Assembly: GCF_004379255.2 (NCBI RefSeq)
Contig: NC_056033.1
Span: 23,118,209 to 23,182,208 of the forward strand
DNA from: Salvia splendens
Taxonomy: Eukaryota > Streptophyta > Magnoliopsida > Lamiales > Lamiaceae
Direction of reading: 5' to 3'
DNA: 64,000 nt
Part shown: in pieces, positions 12,131-23,985 of the stretch
Layout of the letters: each line of letters opens with the position of its first letter
How positions within the stretch are numbered: position 1 is the first letter of the stretch
Program-made: the position numbers and the translations under genes
Notes under the pieces: model-generated
Database searches by the model: none
The model's input: the letters and a program-made list of their open reading frames with translations, nothing else
What the model was told of the DNA's origin: nothing

Positions 12131-13100
12131 TGTCACCTAACCTGGTCAGTAGGTAAGTGTCTTGGATGATCCACTTGATCAGTTGCCCTTAGGTTTAAAT
12201 GATCAAGTGAATTACCAAGACATTTGGACTTTTGTAAATATGTGTACATACCCTTTTTAAATCTATCTTAAAATATGCCAAACAAATTGAAAAGTTAAAA
12301 TCTCAAAAATATTTTTCGGGTGTTTAGAACTGGCCGGATCAAGTCGCTTAAGCATAGACCTTTCGAAGGAGTCCGTTTTACGGAATTTACTTGATCCAGC
12401 CAAGTCGAAAATCCCAAGTTGTCTAGGTAATTTTGTTAAGAATTTTCTAAGTATGAAGTTAGAATGTGACCGGCACGTGTCAGGGAAAAAAAGGGGAACT
12501 ACGGAGAGTTTTGGGGGGAAACTAAAGAGTCTCTAATAAAATAGTGTCATTTGAACCTCCCGCACTCCACTCCCCCAAATACCCCAAATTTTCTCACCAC
12601 GTTTCCTCTGCAGATTTTGGAGTAAAACAAACCCAAGTCCCTGTATCCACCATAATCAACCGAGGAAATGGAAGGAAAACACTCCCGCCACCAAGACCAA
12701 CACCAATTCAAAACCTCTGCAGCGGGAAATCGGAGGGTCAGGAGCGATTCCTACAGTCACTACAACCGCCACCTCAGGAGGCAACCACCCGTCCATCTAC
12801 ACACTGACCAGAGAATAGTTGCAGGATATGATCCAGTCATTGCAAGCAAACGTAGATCTCGCCTTGCTATTGGCCCAACATGAAGCGTCCCCAACACCTC
12901 TCGCCGCCCCACAGCAAACCACACACACTCGTCAACCAGGAACCAGTGACCGAACGGGTGGAGGACATTTCTGACGCAACACCGCAGAACAGAGGAGATG
13001 TTGACGTGACCGAAGTAGAGAATGAGACTAAGAGGGTGCCTCCCAGAGACGAGGTTGCTGGAGCAAGAGCTGCTGCCATCCGGACTTATCAGAGGAGGCT
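12131..13100 (+). pseudogene. Extra 3' region of the Athila element, first part
   Basis: Beyond integrase lies about 400 bp without coding signal, then proline- and arginine-rich frames from about 12544 to 13100 in three overlapping registers, interrupted by stops. Athila elements often have an additional ORF here; I cannot show homology to any known envelope-like protein. The segment is cut at 13100 by the antisense Copia fragment and seems to resume near 15720. Confidence 0.5.
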
Positions 13101-14562
13101 TGAAGGGGTTGGCAGCGGAAGCGTGCATCAAAACGGATCACATAAAATTCTTATCTATTTAGTAGATTATTTAGACAAATTCTATTCGCGTAATTCTCAC
13201 ATGTATCATGCTCATAACTTGAATTTAAACATGCTTTAGCGCAATTACCACCTAAAACATGTTTGCTACATAGTAAGCCAATTTACCTCGTTGATTCACT
13301 GAAGAATCAAAGATAGCTCGCGTCTTCTCCACATGAAGATCTTGTGTACTAAACCACGGATCTTCTGACTGGTTCCCAGACTGTAATCTGATATCAGTGT
13401 GGGCTGATCTCACCAGAATACTAGGACTTAAATAAAGAAGACGGAATCTGCTCACGGAGGAGAGAAAAAATCGTTCCTCTGCTTGAAGGAGAGGGGGACG
13501 AAAATTTTATAAAATAAATCTTGTCTTTTCTGTCTTCTTTATTCTCCTATTTATATTAAGTCACGTATTGGGCCCAATCAGAGATCTATGGAAGAATTTG
13601 GATATGGCCTTCCCCAATTAGCTTTTTACTAATTGAATTGAACCCACAATTTAATATAAGCTTATATTGGAATATTACTAGCAACCACTACAGAAATAAT
13701 ATTGCACTGCCCATCCAAATCTGAAATTACAAGTATTCTGAGTTTCCTTTTGTTTGTCATTTATTTCCCGTGCTTAAGATAGAAAACATCCATTAATTAA
13801 TTAATGTCAGTTATGGTCTTAATTAATTAATATATTAGTAACTCCAAGAGTGGACTTAACAAGAAACACTTATTCATTATTCATGGAGTAATCAAACTCC
13901 AACTAGCTAGGTTCCGAATAATAAAACCTTGTTTCAAGCTCCTCTTGTGGATGTTGTCAAACGAGACTCACCTCGCGCACGATTCAACATAAAAGCAATC
14001 TTAGCACCGCTAGATATTAATCACAACTACCCAATATACCAGGATCGTTAGGTTACAAAAAACCCACATCTATTGGTAAGTCAAAGTAGTGCATGATGAA
14101 TATCGTATGCTCAATACTAACGTACATTGATAAAGAAATTAATTATCTAGACCTCTTCTTTCAGTAGATAGCATAAAGACTCGTCTAGACGTTAGATCCA
14201 ATTTAGTGCTATACCACACCAATGTCATCTTATTTCAGTAAGGCTTAGAAATATGCGGACTGACATTGCAGCCTTTCACGACCGTCTAGGCCTATCTAGG
14301 TTGTGAAATTTTTATTTTTCTTTGTTCAGAACTAACCGTGTTACCTTAAAGTGGATGACGCCCACAACCGGTCTACTAAAACAAAGACTTAGACTTTGTT
14401 ACGTTTCTTATACATTTAAATATGCAATAAACATCCATTAAATGTAAAACATAACAACATTATGACAAAAATAATCAGTTTCATTGCTTTGGAAAATAAC
14501 ATATAGAGTTTTACATTATTCAATCACTCGAAAGGTGATTTCTAGTATGCAAACCCTAAAAA
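13101..14562 (-). repeat. Copia 3' LTR nested in the Athila element
   Basis: The left end TGAAGGGGTTGGCAGCGG at 13101 matches the end of the LTR at 2879, and the two sequences stay alignable to about 14562, where the terminus is slightly damaged. It lies downstream (minus strand) of the RNase H coding fragment, so it is the 3' LTR. A polypurine-like AAGTGGTAGATTT stretch precedes it on the minus strand. Confidence 0.8.
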
Positions 14563-15650
14563 TCTACCACTTATACTCAAAACAGCTTTCGAGTATACAA
14601 AATAATTGTGCAAACGTCTAAAATTTTCCCACTTATACTGAAAGCGAGTTGAGGTCTTGAATGAGTCGAATTCCCATCCCTTCAACATGGCGTTCGAACG
14701 GTTTCACCGCCAATGCCTTTGTAAAAGGATCTGCAGGTTGTTCTCTGACGCAATCTTGACCACTTGTATGTCTCTTCTCTGCACAATATCTCTAATGATA
14801 TGATACTTCCTCTCTATGTGTTTGCTCGCTTTGTGAGCCCTTGGTTCTTTCGAGTTTGTCACTGCACCAGAATTGTCACAATAAATGGTGATGCTCTTCG
14901 GCAGATTCGTAACCACACCTAAATCCATAAGGAATTTCTTGAACCATACAGCCTCTTTTGCAACCTCCGAAGCGGCCACATACTTGGCTTCCATGGTCGA
15001 GTCCGCGATGCATTTCTGCTTCACACTCTTCCAAATTACGGCTCCACCTCCTAAAGTGAACACATATCCAAAAGTAGATTTTCTCGAGTCTTGATCAGAT
15101 TGAAAATCTGAGTCAGTATATCCTAAAGGACAGAGCTCGGCTGCATTGAAAACTAGAGCATAGTCCTTAGTCCGTTTAAGGTACTTAAGTATGTTCTTTA
15201 CGGCAGTCCAATGTCCTTGGCCCGGATTCGACTGATATCTTGCCACCATGCCAACAACAAAGCAAATATCAGGCCTTGTACAAAGCATAGCATAAATGAG
15301 ACATCCAACTGCCGAAGCATATGGAATCCTTCTCATCTCTTTTATCTCAGATGGCATTTTAGGGCACATCTCTTGAGATAGATGGATGCCATGTCTAAAA
15401 GGTAAGAAACCTTTCTTGGCATCTTGCATGCTAAAGCGACTAAGTACAGTATTGATGCAGGGTTCTTAAGATAAGCACAACATCCTCTTTTCACGATTCC
15501 TAAGAACCTTGATCCCGAGGATGTGTCCCGCGTCTCCCATATCCGAACTGGTTCGACAACCAAGTTCGTACTGATGACAACATATTTTTATTGTTTCCAA
15601 TTAGAAGAATGTCATCTACATATAAAACTAAGAACACAACTTGTCAGTCT
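14563..15650 (-). pseudogene. Copia reverse transcriptase/RNase H fragment
   Basis: The minus strand encodes the end of a Copia polyprotein. The piece starts within reverse transcriptase at the YVDD box (LYVDDILLIGNN, around 15600-15630), then YASAVGCLIYAMLCTRPDI, and RNase H with DSDFQSDQDSRKSTFGYVF, STMEAKYVAASEVAKEAVW and YCDNSGAV, ending near 14704. Everything upstream of the reverse transcriptase catalytic box is missing and there is a frame change near 15430, so this is a truncated relic. The exact right boundary with Athila sequence is unclear, somewhere in 15640-15720. Confidence 0.85.
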
Positions 15651-15720
15651 ATATCCAGTCGCGCCTCACGTAACTTAAGTTGTTGTCATGTACTTTGAGC
15701 TATCTTTGCAAATTGTGTAG

Positions 15721-16367
15721 ATATGATGGTGGTTGGAAGGATACCCAGGATGACTTACTGCCCTGATCCGGAGCTGTTCGGTACGCGGTTCTTCAAGAAT
15801 GTAGGGATCCTAGTGCAGAGAGGAGGCAGATGGCACTTCTATAAGGTGATCAAGCCGGATTCATAGCCGGAGAGATCTATTAAGAGGAAGCCCAAGAAAA
15901 AGCAGATGGATGTGGTTGTGGTTGAAGAGGACAAGGAGACAGAGCCACAGATTGAAGTTGCTGCACCTACTACATCTACCACGCCTGCAATGTCTCCGGG
16001 ACATGCTAGTCTCGTGGGCCACCTGGATGATTGGATAGCAAGAATGGAAGGGCTGCTTGAGAGAATAGCCCTGAACACAGAGAGAATAGCTCTGGGCTCT
16101 GACGCCCAGACGCAACTGCTAACGACCCAGAGAGAAGTCCAGCTGAAGCATAACGAGGAAATTAGGACGTCGGTCTACGCGGTGCGAGAGATGATATCTC
16201 TGATGGCCAGAGAGGTAATTCCACGGCGGCAAAGGGTTCTCCAACCGACAGCCCTGGTGCGAGTAGTAGGTGGCCACATGGACGAGACGACTCCTACCCC
16301 AGACCTACTGACTCCAGGGGGGATCGACCTAGGGGATGACCCCCCCCCAATGATCAAGTATTTTTAA
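15721..16367 (+). pseudogene. Extra ORF of the Athila element, second part
   Basis: Resuming after the Copia fragment, the plus strand encodes a frame with RIPRMTYCPDPELFGTRFF and then, after an in-frame TAG near 15865, a 153-residue open stretch (15906-16367). The latter has an acidic linker, a coiled-coil-prone middle (ARMEGLLERIALNTERIAL) and a proline-rich end. Its position between integrase and the 3' LTR is where Athila elements carry an additional ORF. No transmembrane segment or fusion-like motif is visible, so I do not call it envelope. Confidence 0.5.
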
Positions 16368-18096
16368 TTCTGTCTATATATACTCTTCTTTGTTTTATCT
16401 ATCTTCTCCCCACTTAGCCTAGTGTCCAGTCTAAGTGTGAAAAGTTTGTGTGTGCTTTGAGTGTCTTCTTTTGTGTTTTGGTGGTATCTTCTCCCACTTA
16501 GCCCCCTGCTCGGTCTAAGTGTGAGAAGTTTGTTTTTGTGAATATAGTGGCTTATAATGTGTGTCGGCAACACTTACTCATTTTTCTTTCCACGTTATCG
16601 GGCGAGCTTGAGGGTAAGCTTTGATAAAGTGAGAGGGGGGAGTAGTGTGGGGTATGTGGTCATATGCATGACTTGACTTGTCTATTTTTACCTTTTGAGC
16701 CCGATAATCATCTGAATCAACTAAGCGAAGCATGTCGAATCATAACTTGATTAGTTTATAGGTCAGTTGGTTGAACAGTGATTCATTAAAGCGAAGCATG
16801 TCGAATCAATATATGTGTGCGTCCATGTTATGTTGGGAAAACATGAATGAGCTGGTAAAACGGAAGGCATAAAACCCTTAGTGAGAGTGAATGAAGGAGA
16901 AAATGCATGTTGAATTGTGAGACCCCTCTTTCTTAAAGTAAGTTCAAGTCAAGCTAGAGGAAATAAGAACGATGGAAAAGCCCATACTTTAAACCAATTG
17001 TGAAAGCCCTCCAAAATGTGAGTTATAAGCCATAGTAGAACACTTTCTACTGATACAAAAAAGAATGATAGAGGCTGCCACTTGATGCTGAAAGGGAAAT
17101 GACATAGGATAGTGAGGACTAAACGCAATAGGATATAGCCAGATAAACCCGCCTCATTGTAAGGGCGTCCCTTAGTTATCCCTTTTGAGCATACATTTCG
17201 AAGTTCATCTTCTTTTTGGAAACCATGAGCCTTCATGCCATGTGAGTTAGGGGATAGAATGGAGCAGCTAACCAATTGAGGTAAAGAGGACAGAAAGGAA
17301 GAGTTACAGCCAAGCTGAATACATAAAAAAAAGATAGAGTGAAAGAGAAAAGGGCAGGAAGCTATAACCTGACCTAGAAAAAGAGAGAGAGAGTTGAATG
17401 AAGGGCAGGAAAAAATATAACCTAACCCTCATAACAAAGAAAAAAATACATATCTGTTAGATAGGGAAGGAAATAATGTAACCTGACCCTGTGGGAAAGG
17501 TTAGGCCAAAATAGCCAAGGGATACTATTTGATTTTGGGGAATGAAGATGTAATAGGGAGGCTGCTCCAATTTTGTTCCCAAGTTCACATGTCCTTCGTT
17601 GTCTTGAAGTTTTCTCTGAACTTAGAATCCATAGGACCCTTACCGATTTATATCATAACCCCTGGCCCCATTACAACCTCAAGAAATACCTTAAGGAACT
17701 AGCCTATGCCAATGGAACTAAAGCATCGGTGGTATGGCAAAATGAATGAGTGAATGGTCCTAAAATCTCTGGTGAGGAATGAGATCGAGTGAATCCAACA
17801 GTTGGCTAGAGTAGGGGCTATCTTGACGAACTGACTGAAAAAAGGGAGGGAGGAATTTGAGATTGCAAAATATTTGGAATGACCTTAAGCTTGTGGGGAA
17901 TATTGCCCGAAGTTGAGTCAGTTTCAAACATGGAAATGTAAATATTTGCTTAAATGTTGTTGGCTTTTGTTGAGTCAGTTTAGTTTTTTCTACTTTTCTT
18001 TAGAAGTCGGTCAGGGACTCATGCATGTAACTTGCCCCTTGTTTTCTTGTTGTTCTTTGATACTTGAGGACAAGCATGGGTTAAGTGTGAGCAGTT
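16368..18096 (+). other. Athila 3' untranslated region with polypurine tract
   Basis: About 1.7 kb of non-coding, purine-rich sequence precedes the 3' LTR. It includes two related copies of a CCACTTAGCC...TCTAAGTGTGA segment (about 16400-16525) and several runs of a GGAAGGAAATAATGTAACCTGACC-like theme (about 17340-17510). The last bases before the LTR (GTTAAGTGTGAGCAGTT, 18080-18096) occupy the polypurine-tract position and resemble, in degraded form, the GTGTGGGGAGT tract I recall for this lineage. No gene seen. Confidence 0.6.
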
Positions 18097-19589
18097 TGAT
18101 AGGGCTTGTTACAAGCATGGTTTTATAGGGGTTTATTACACTAACGGAGGTCATAATGTGCGAAAAAGTGTGTCTTTGAGTATGCAGGAGCTGGAAAAGT
18201 GCTGAAGTAGTAGAGCGCATGGACGACTTGATCAACTTGGGAAAGAAGCAATGAAAAGCCAAAACTGAAGGCAAGCTGATCAGTTCCAAACAAGCAATGG
18301 AGCTTGCCCGACCAGCGAGTTGATCAAGTGGAGTTCATCACATAAGAGGATGAGTCATAGGAGAGAGAATACACATAGAGAGTTCTTTTTTGGGTCAAGA
18401 CAGGATGAGCTTAACCTAGGGATTTGGGTCAAGGCCATCCTATAAATAGTATAGAGAATACACATAGAGAGTTCTTTTTTGGGGTCCAGATTATCATCTC
18501 AGTCACTACACAGTCCATATTACACTTTACGCATGGAGCGCAGGAGCTAGGAGTCATCAGAGTCGCTGTTCTACCTCAATCTTCTTCTATTCTTCCTCAT
18601 CAAGGAAGAAGAAACTCAGATCCACCTCGAAGTCTTCATAGTTTGTTTTCCTTAAACCCCGAGGGGTCAAAACAGTTGTTTTTCGGTCCCTAGTTCATGT
18701 TTTTCTTATTTCAGTTGTTATTCTGTTTTCTCTTAGTTGTTACTCTAGTACCTTCGGTTGTTACTCAATCTTTCGAATCCGAATTCTGTGTTATTTGGTT
18801 TACCTTAGCATAGTTTATGAAATAGAGTTTTTAATTGTGAGTTGTTTTGGATATGATGTTCTCTGATCTCGTTTCCTTTGTTTTGTTTAGTTTTTTTTTG
18901 GTTTGGAAGTTAACTCTGCGTATTTCAGTTGTTCATGTTTAGATCTGAGTTTTAGTTTGTAGACTTGCATGAGATTAGGAGACATGCTTAGATTTGTTTC
19001 CTTTATATTTGAATCGCATGAATCTGTGTTCTAATTTGTTGTTTTCACGCTTTCCCATCATATGCTCGGTTTTCATCTACCGTGCGTACTTATTAGTTAC
19101 TTAATGAAGAAGAAGGTTGTAGTTCGTTAGGTTTGCGGTCTCTGACACCTTTTCGTTATTTGCAGCTTTTGGTAATGCGCAGTTTTTCCTTTAGTGGTCC
19201 CAAGTACCTTACGTGCTGAGTCGTTGTTGCTTGAAGTTGCTCAGTTTGAGATATGTTGTTTTCATTTTATTAGTTGATCAAGTTGATTTGGGACTTGAGT
19301 AGTCTAGGTCTTAGTTAACCCACTTTAGTAAAGTGTGGCAGCAGCCAACCCCAATATGTTTCATTCACAACTCAACCCACCTCTGTCCCTGAGGGATTCT
19401 ACCCTTACTTCCCTTACTAGTCTATAGTATTGTGGGTTAAGGTTATTGAAGGCTTGTCTCTCCGTTAGCATACCAACGACCGGATACTTGCCAACTTGAT
19501 CCGGTCATCATCTGACTTGATCAATTGTGCGACGTTTGCATGTTTTTAACTTGTTTGCGAACTAGAGTGCTTAGAGACAGACCTCTTCA
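18097..19589 (+). repeat. Athila 3' LTR
   Basis: This is the partner of 4529-6031: it starts TGATAGGGCTTG and ends ACCTCTTCA. One local difference is a short internal duplication near 18365-18475, where a GAGAATACACATAGAGAG segment occurs twice. The TATAA duplication follows immediately. Confidence 0.9.
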
Positions 19590-19745
19590 TATAACACTAT
19601 TCACCCTTTACCTTTCTATACTTTATTCATTTTTCTAATATTCTACACACTTTTTTCTATTTTCTCTCTCTTGTTTAGTTACTTTCCTATTAAAATTAGA
19701 GTCATGAGTAATCCATTTATGAGACTGTTTTTGGCGAATAGGGAG
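19590..19745. mobile_element. Right half of the Stowaway-type MITE split by Athila
   Basis: It ends GGCGAATAGGGAG followed by TA. The reverse complement (CTCCCTATTCGCC...TCTCAT) aligns with the left terminus at 4438, including the shared TCTCAT block. With the left half it forms one MITE interrupted at TATAA. Confidence 0.75.
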
Positions 19746-20407
19746 TAATAAGATTGAAAGAAAATTTAAAAAGATCGTTTACGATAGTGAAACCTTTTTG
19801 CAATTCCAACGTTCAGATTGTCATATTTAAAAATTATCTTGCTCTGCCAATATGGCTAGATATCATTTTTACTTGTATGTGAATCTAATTTAATTTTTCT
19901 CCCAAACTTAATTTAAATGATACTCTATGAGGGATGATCTGAAAGAGGCCGTATGGATTGGAATATTTAGATTTGGATGTCCTTTCCATAATCCCATTGT
20001 CAGAAAAGGTGGCCAAATTTGTAGATATCACACTCTTTACTGCACAAAAATGGTAGCATTATAAGTTTAGCAACTTATACGGGTGAACTTGAAAAGGATA
20101 TCCATATTCCCTAGTTTTGAAGCATTTTGTGTATGTCTGTATTCCTTATACAACCATATATTCTGATTCCCATTGGAATGTGTTGTAAAACGCCAAATAA
20201 GATAAAATCTTCTACGTAACTACACGTACAAAATTTGGCTTCATTTGTATTTTTCTTAACACATCAAATAATTTACCAAGCATCCACAGATTCAGACTGC
20301 AATCTCTTCTACACTACTATATATATGTGTGTATACAGAGAGAGAGAATATGCTTAAAATCTGTGTAAAATAAGAGAGCTTATTTTGTAGGGTTAACCAG
20401 GACTGCC

Positions 20408-21051
20408 ATGGAGGACAGTAGCGCGCAAAATTCCATTGGTGCGTGTCTTTTTTATTTATTTTTTATAATTGCAACACTCATAATTATATGCATCCATATA
20501 TCTTCAATCTTGTTTTTAATTAACTGCAATTTCTCAACATATATTTAATAATGAAAAAAAGTGTTTTGGGCATAAACTATCAATCTTGATGCACAATAAA
20601 TTCATCACGGGAAAGAGTCATATATACTGAATGTTTGTAAATGTGTGATAATTAGTTGATAGTAGAAGTTAAAGGAACGAGGTTTTATAGTCCATCAAAT
20701 AATATAAGAGAGGTGTCTCTTGTTGGAATCTGAATGTTTGTTTTTCTGTGGTCCTAGATACTTCTGCATGCTATAATAATGATTTTAGCGTGCGTCCTAA
20801 AATAAAATAAAGTTAAATGTGATGTTAAATTTGTATCAGTTGAAGGAGATACAAATCATGGGCTGGAAAGAATGCACAAACTACATGATGATAAGCTGTT
20901 AAAAGTGGAAGAGCTTAAGGGGGAGAAAGAAGCGATGATTGTTGAGTTAAAAAAGAAGAAGACTGAAACAAGAGTTTTCAAGGACCTCGCTCATAATTAT
21001 ACCACCAAAAGAGATCAACTTTTTATGGCCTTGTCAGGAAAAGACAAGTAA
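20408..21051 (+). CDS. Small two-exon gene, coiled-coil-like protein of unknown function
   Basis: Exon 1 (20408-20438) begins at an ATG in a good context and ends at a GTGCGT donor. Exon 2 (20840-21051) follows a TATCAG acceptor and ends at TAA. The splice joins in phase 1 and gives an 80-residue protein. It is rich in Lys and Glu, with a long helical, coiled-coil-prone middle (LLKVEELKGEKEAMIVELKK) and the C-terminal part LAHNYTTKRDQLFMAL. A TATA-like TATATATATG lies about 90 bp upstream. I do not recognise the family; no signal peptide or membrane segment is seen. It could also be the remnant of a larger gene. The total of 243 coding bases dividing evenly by three across the intron supports the model. 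Confidence 0.5.
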
Positions 21052-21693
21052 TTGTAGTTCAATTTTCGATCTCTAAGTTTCAAATATAAATGGAGTTTTA
21101 GCTCACTTTTCTCATTTGCAATTGCAACTTTTTTTATATTGAAATTTAAATTATAATATTCTTATTTAATTGAAAACACTTCAATTATTTGATAAAAATA
21201 AACAATTAATTTGTAATTATATACTATTAGTTTAATTATATTCTTTGGTAACTTAAATTAATCAATATTGGATCCAAATTGGACATTGACTTTTAATTGA
21301 ATATAATTTTATATTTTTATTTGCATAAATTATGCAACTCTACATACAATTTTCAAATTTGTAAATAATCATTGAACAATCATTTTGATTATCAAAGAAT
21401 TATTTAATTTCTCACATATCAACATATCTGAGACGGGTGTATGCCTGAAATGAGTTGATAATATGATTTATTATTAGTTAGTACTATATCTCTGTAATCT
21501 ATCTGTATAATGATTCTGATTTGACTTGTTTTATTACAATAAGATAGTATTCTCACATAGTATAATTTTTAATTAGAAACTGTAACAAAATAAAATTATG
21601 GAATGTATATCATTCTCTCTAGTTTCAGTTTGAGGCGTTTCTATGTACATTTTCAGTTCTTTTATCAAAGTATATATAAATATAATCAATATT

Positions 21694-21729
21694 GCGTGAT
21701 ATAATTTTCTGACGAAAGGCACTATTCTA
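21694..21729. repeat. 36-bp direct repeat, copy 1
   Basis: It is identical over 36 bp to 22223-22258. A Stowaway MITE begins immediately after this copy, at its terminal TA. Confidence 0.85.
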
Positions 21730-21929
21730 CTCCCTCCGTCCCTCTATAGTAAAGGCGTTTCTTTTTGGTATAAGATTTAAGAAAAAAGTTGTGTTAAATG
21801 AGTCAAGTAATAATAAAGTAAGAAAGGAAAAAGGTAGAAAAATAAAGAGAGAGTAAAGTAAGAGAAAAGAAAAGTTCTTGTTTTTTGCCAAAAAAATAAT
21901 ACAACTCAACTACAAAGGGACGGAGGGAG
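21730..21929. mobile_element. Stowaway-type MITE
   Basis: This 200-bp element has inverted termini CTCCCTCCGTCCCTCT / AAAGGGACGGAGGGAG and TA on each side (21728-21729, 21930-21931). The internal AT-rich sequence is non-coding. Confidence 0.9.
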
Positions 21930-22222
21930 TAATAATTTTAAGTTTAAACTTGTTGAAATTGAAAATAAAATGTAATTAGCTAGGTTGATTAGTTTATTTA
22001 ATTAGGTTGAATAGTTGGTTTTTTGTTATTTTACCGAGCCTAGGCTTCTCATTTTAATTTGCAGTTAACACTTTTTAAAATGGATAGTCATTAATTAAAT
22101 TTTCCCTTTGTTTCTTTCTTCCCTTTATCGACAGATTCTTCCAATTTTCATGGCAGTTTTTTCCTCCTCCTTGTGAACTATCCAAATCCATTCACCATTT
22201 TTAACAAAACTAATACGACGAA

Positions 22223-22258
22223 GCGTGATATAATTTTCTGACGAAAGGCACTATTCTA
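22223..22258. repeat. 36-bp direct repeat, copy 2
   Basis: Exact second copy of 21694-21729, without the adjacent MITE. The stretch between the copies otherwise holds only AT-rich sequence and the MITE. Confidence 0.85.
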
Positions 22259-22452
22259 ATATTTTTACGTTTAAACTAATACGACGAACAATAACGTATA
22301 TCACTCACTTTTCTTATGATATGCAACCGGATGAAAAATGTGTTCGGCTAATTAAATTCCATTAATATTTGTTAATTGTTAATCCCAACAAGAATAAATT
22401 TAGAAAGGTCACCTTCAAATATATGCATTCACAACTGTTTGGATATATATAT

Positions 22453-23563
22453 GGGTGCATTATAATGATAACCCCAATTTCCGTAATAACTCTATAACTA
22501 AATCTGGACCACACATTTTTAAAATCACATGGTCTAGATTCAAACTTAGATTTACTTCATAAAAAAAAGCGCGGGGGTAAATATGTCATTTCGCTCATGA
22601 TCAAATTTATGTATCCAAATTTCGCTCATTTAATTTCTGAATTTCGCTCATTTTATCATTTTATCAGTCAGTCAAAAGTATCATTTTATCAACTCAGGGT
22701 ATCATTCTATCCGGCAAAACTATCATTCTATGCAATAAACCGAACATATATCATTTTATCAGTCAGTCAAAAGTATCATTTTATCAACTCAGAGTATCAT
22801 TCTATCCGGCAAAACTATCATTCTATGCAATAAACCTATCATTTTATCAGTCAGTCAAAAGTATCATTTTATCAACTCAGAGTATCATTCTATCCGGTAA
22901 AACTATCATTCTATGCAATAAACCTATCATTTTATCATTTTATCAGTCAGTCAAAAGTATCATTTTATCAACTCACAGTATCATTCTATCCGGCAAAACT
23001 ATCATTCTATGCAATAAACCTAACATATATCATTTTATCATTTTATCATTTTATCAGTCAGTCAAAAGTATCATTTTATCAACTCAGAGTATCATTCTAT
23101 CCGGCAAAACTATCATTCTATGCAATAAACCTATCATTTTATCATTTTATCAGTCAGTCAAAAGTATCATTTTATCAACTCAGAGTATCATTCTATCCGG
23201 CAAAACTATCATTCTATGCAATAAACCTATCATTTTATCATTTTACGTGATATTTGGCGAAATTCAGAAATTAAATGAGGGAAATGACAGTTTTACCCCC
23301 ACGCTTTTTTTTATGAAGTAAATCTAAGTTTGAATCTCAAAACTATCATTCTATGCAATAAACCTATCATTTTATCATTCTATCATTTTACGTGATATTT
23401 GGCAAAATTCAGAAATTAAATGAGAGAAATTACAGTTTTACCCCCTCGCTTTTTTTTTATCAAGTAAATCTAAGTTTGAATCTCAACCGCATGATTAGAA
23501 ATATGTGTGGTCCAGATTTGGTTATAGGGTTATTACGATATTTAGGGGTTATCATATGATCAC

Positions 23564-23576
<13 letters not shown>
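22453..23576. mobile_element. (TA)n-flanked TIR element with internal minisatellite
   Basis: The ends are long imperfect inverted repeats: the left GGGTGCATTATAATGATAACCCC block and the following roughly 150 bp (to the GCGCGGGGGTAAA run) match the reverse complement of the right end through CCCCTCGCTTTTTT. The centre is a minisatellite (22640-23250). Right-end sequence is partly duplicated in tandem (compare 23245-23335 with 23385-23490). TA-rich sequence lies outside both ends. There is no transposase; terminal length suggests a Mutator-like derivative, which is inference. Confidence 0.7.
22640..23250. repeat. Minisatellite with unit of about 87-100 bp
   Basis: Roughly six copies of a unit built from TATCATTTTATC-AGTCAGTCAAAAG, CAACTCAGAG, CATTCTATCCGGCAAAAC and CATTCTATGCAATAAACC. 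Unit length varies because the short TATCATTTTATC block is itself repeated one to three times. The open frame over 22597-22833 is a by-product of the repeat. Confidence 0.85.

Positions 23577-23606
<30 letters not shown>
23577..23606. repeat. (TA)n microsatellite joining two TIR elements
   Basis: An uninterrupted TA run separates the element ending at 23576 from the one starting at 23607. Confidence 0.9.
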
Positions 23607-23610
<4 letters not shown>

Positions 23611-23754
23611 CCTGTTAGGTTGAGATTATTTAGCTAAATTGAGAAATGAGAGGCAATATCAGCCACTAATCCACAAGATTAACTAAATGTCAACAGCTAT
23701 CACATTATGTCAACACGGGGGTATAAGTGTCATTTCGTGTTTTAATGTGTCGGA

Positions 23755-23960
23755 TTGTTGACATGGCTTTTATGTCTAGTTGACATGACTTATAATTGTT
23801 GTTGACATGGTTTCTATGTGCAGTTGACATGGTTGTACGTGTAGTTGACATGGCTTGTAACACAGTTGACATGGCTTGTATGTGTAGTTGACACGATATG
23901 TACCGTAGTTGACATGACATGTATGTGCCGTTGACACGATATGCACCATAGTTGTCATAG
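23755..23960. repeat. 24-bp minisatellite (GTTGACATGGCTTGTATGTG-like)
   Basis: About eight diverged copies of a unit containing GTTGACATG and TTGTA/TGTGTA, period close to 24 bp. The open frames seen here on the minus strand are repeat artefacts. Confidence 0.8.
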
Positions 23961-23985
23961 TGTCACCAGCTTATATATCAAAATG

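Larger units (their letters stand above)
4529..19589 (+). mobile_element. Complete Athila-type Ty3 LTR retrotransposon, degenerate
   Basis: This is a full-length element with two LTRs of about 1.5 kb (4529-6031 and 18097-19589), TG...CA ends, and a perfect 5-bp target duplication TATAA at 4524-4528 and 19590-19594. The primer site matches tRNA-Asp, typical of the Athila/Tat lineage. The internal order is gag, protease, reverse transcriptase, RNase H, integrase, then an extra region before the 3' LTR. Coding parts are full of in-frame stops and frameshifts, so it cannot be autonomous. It carries a SINE (10417-10581) and an antisense Copia fragment (13101 to about 15650), so it is older than both, and it is younger than the MITE it splits. 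Confidence 0.92.

Noticed and set aside
12544..16367. Envelope gene of an Athila-type element
   Set aside because: The extra ORF region shows no transmembrane segment, signal peptide or fusion-like motif and is broken; there is no basis for an envelope call.
22597..22833. Plus-strand ORF in the 22.6-23.2 kb region
   Set aside because: It is produced by the minisatellite unit and repeats with it.
23705..23958. Minus-strand ORFs with repeated Met-Ser-Thr
   Set aside because: Direct translation of the 24-bp minisatellite.
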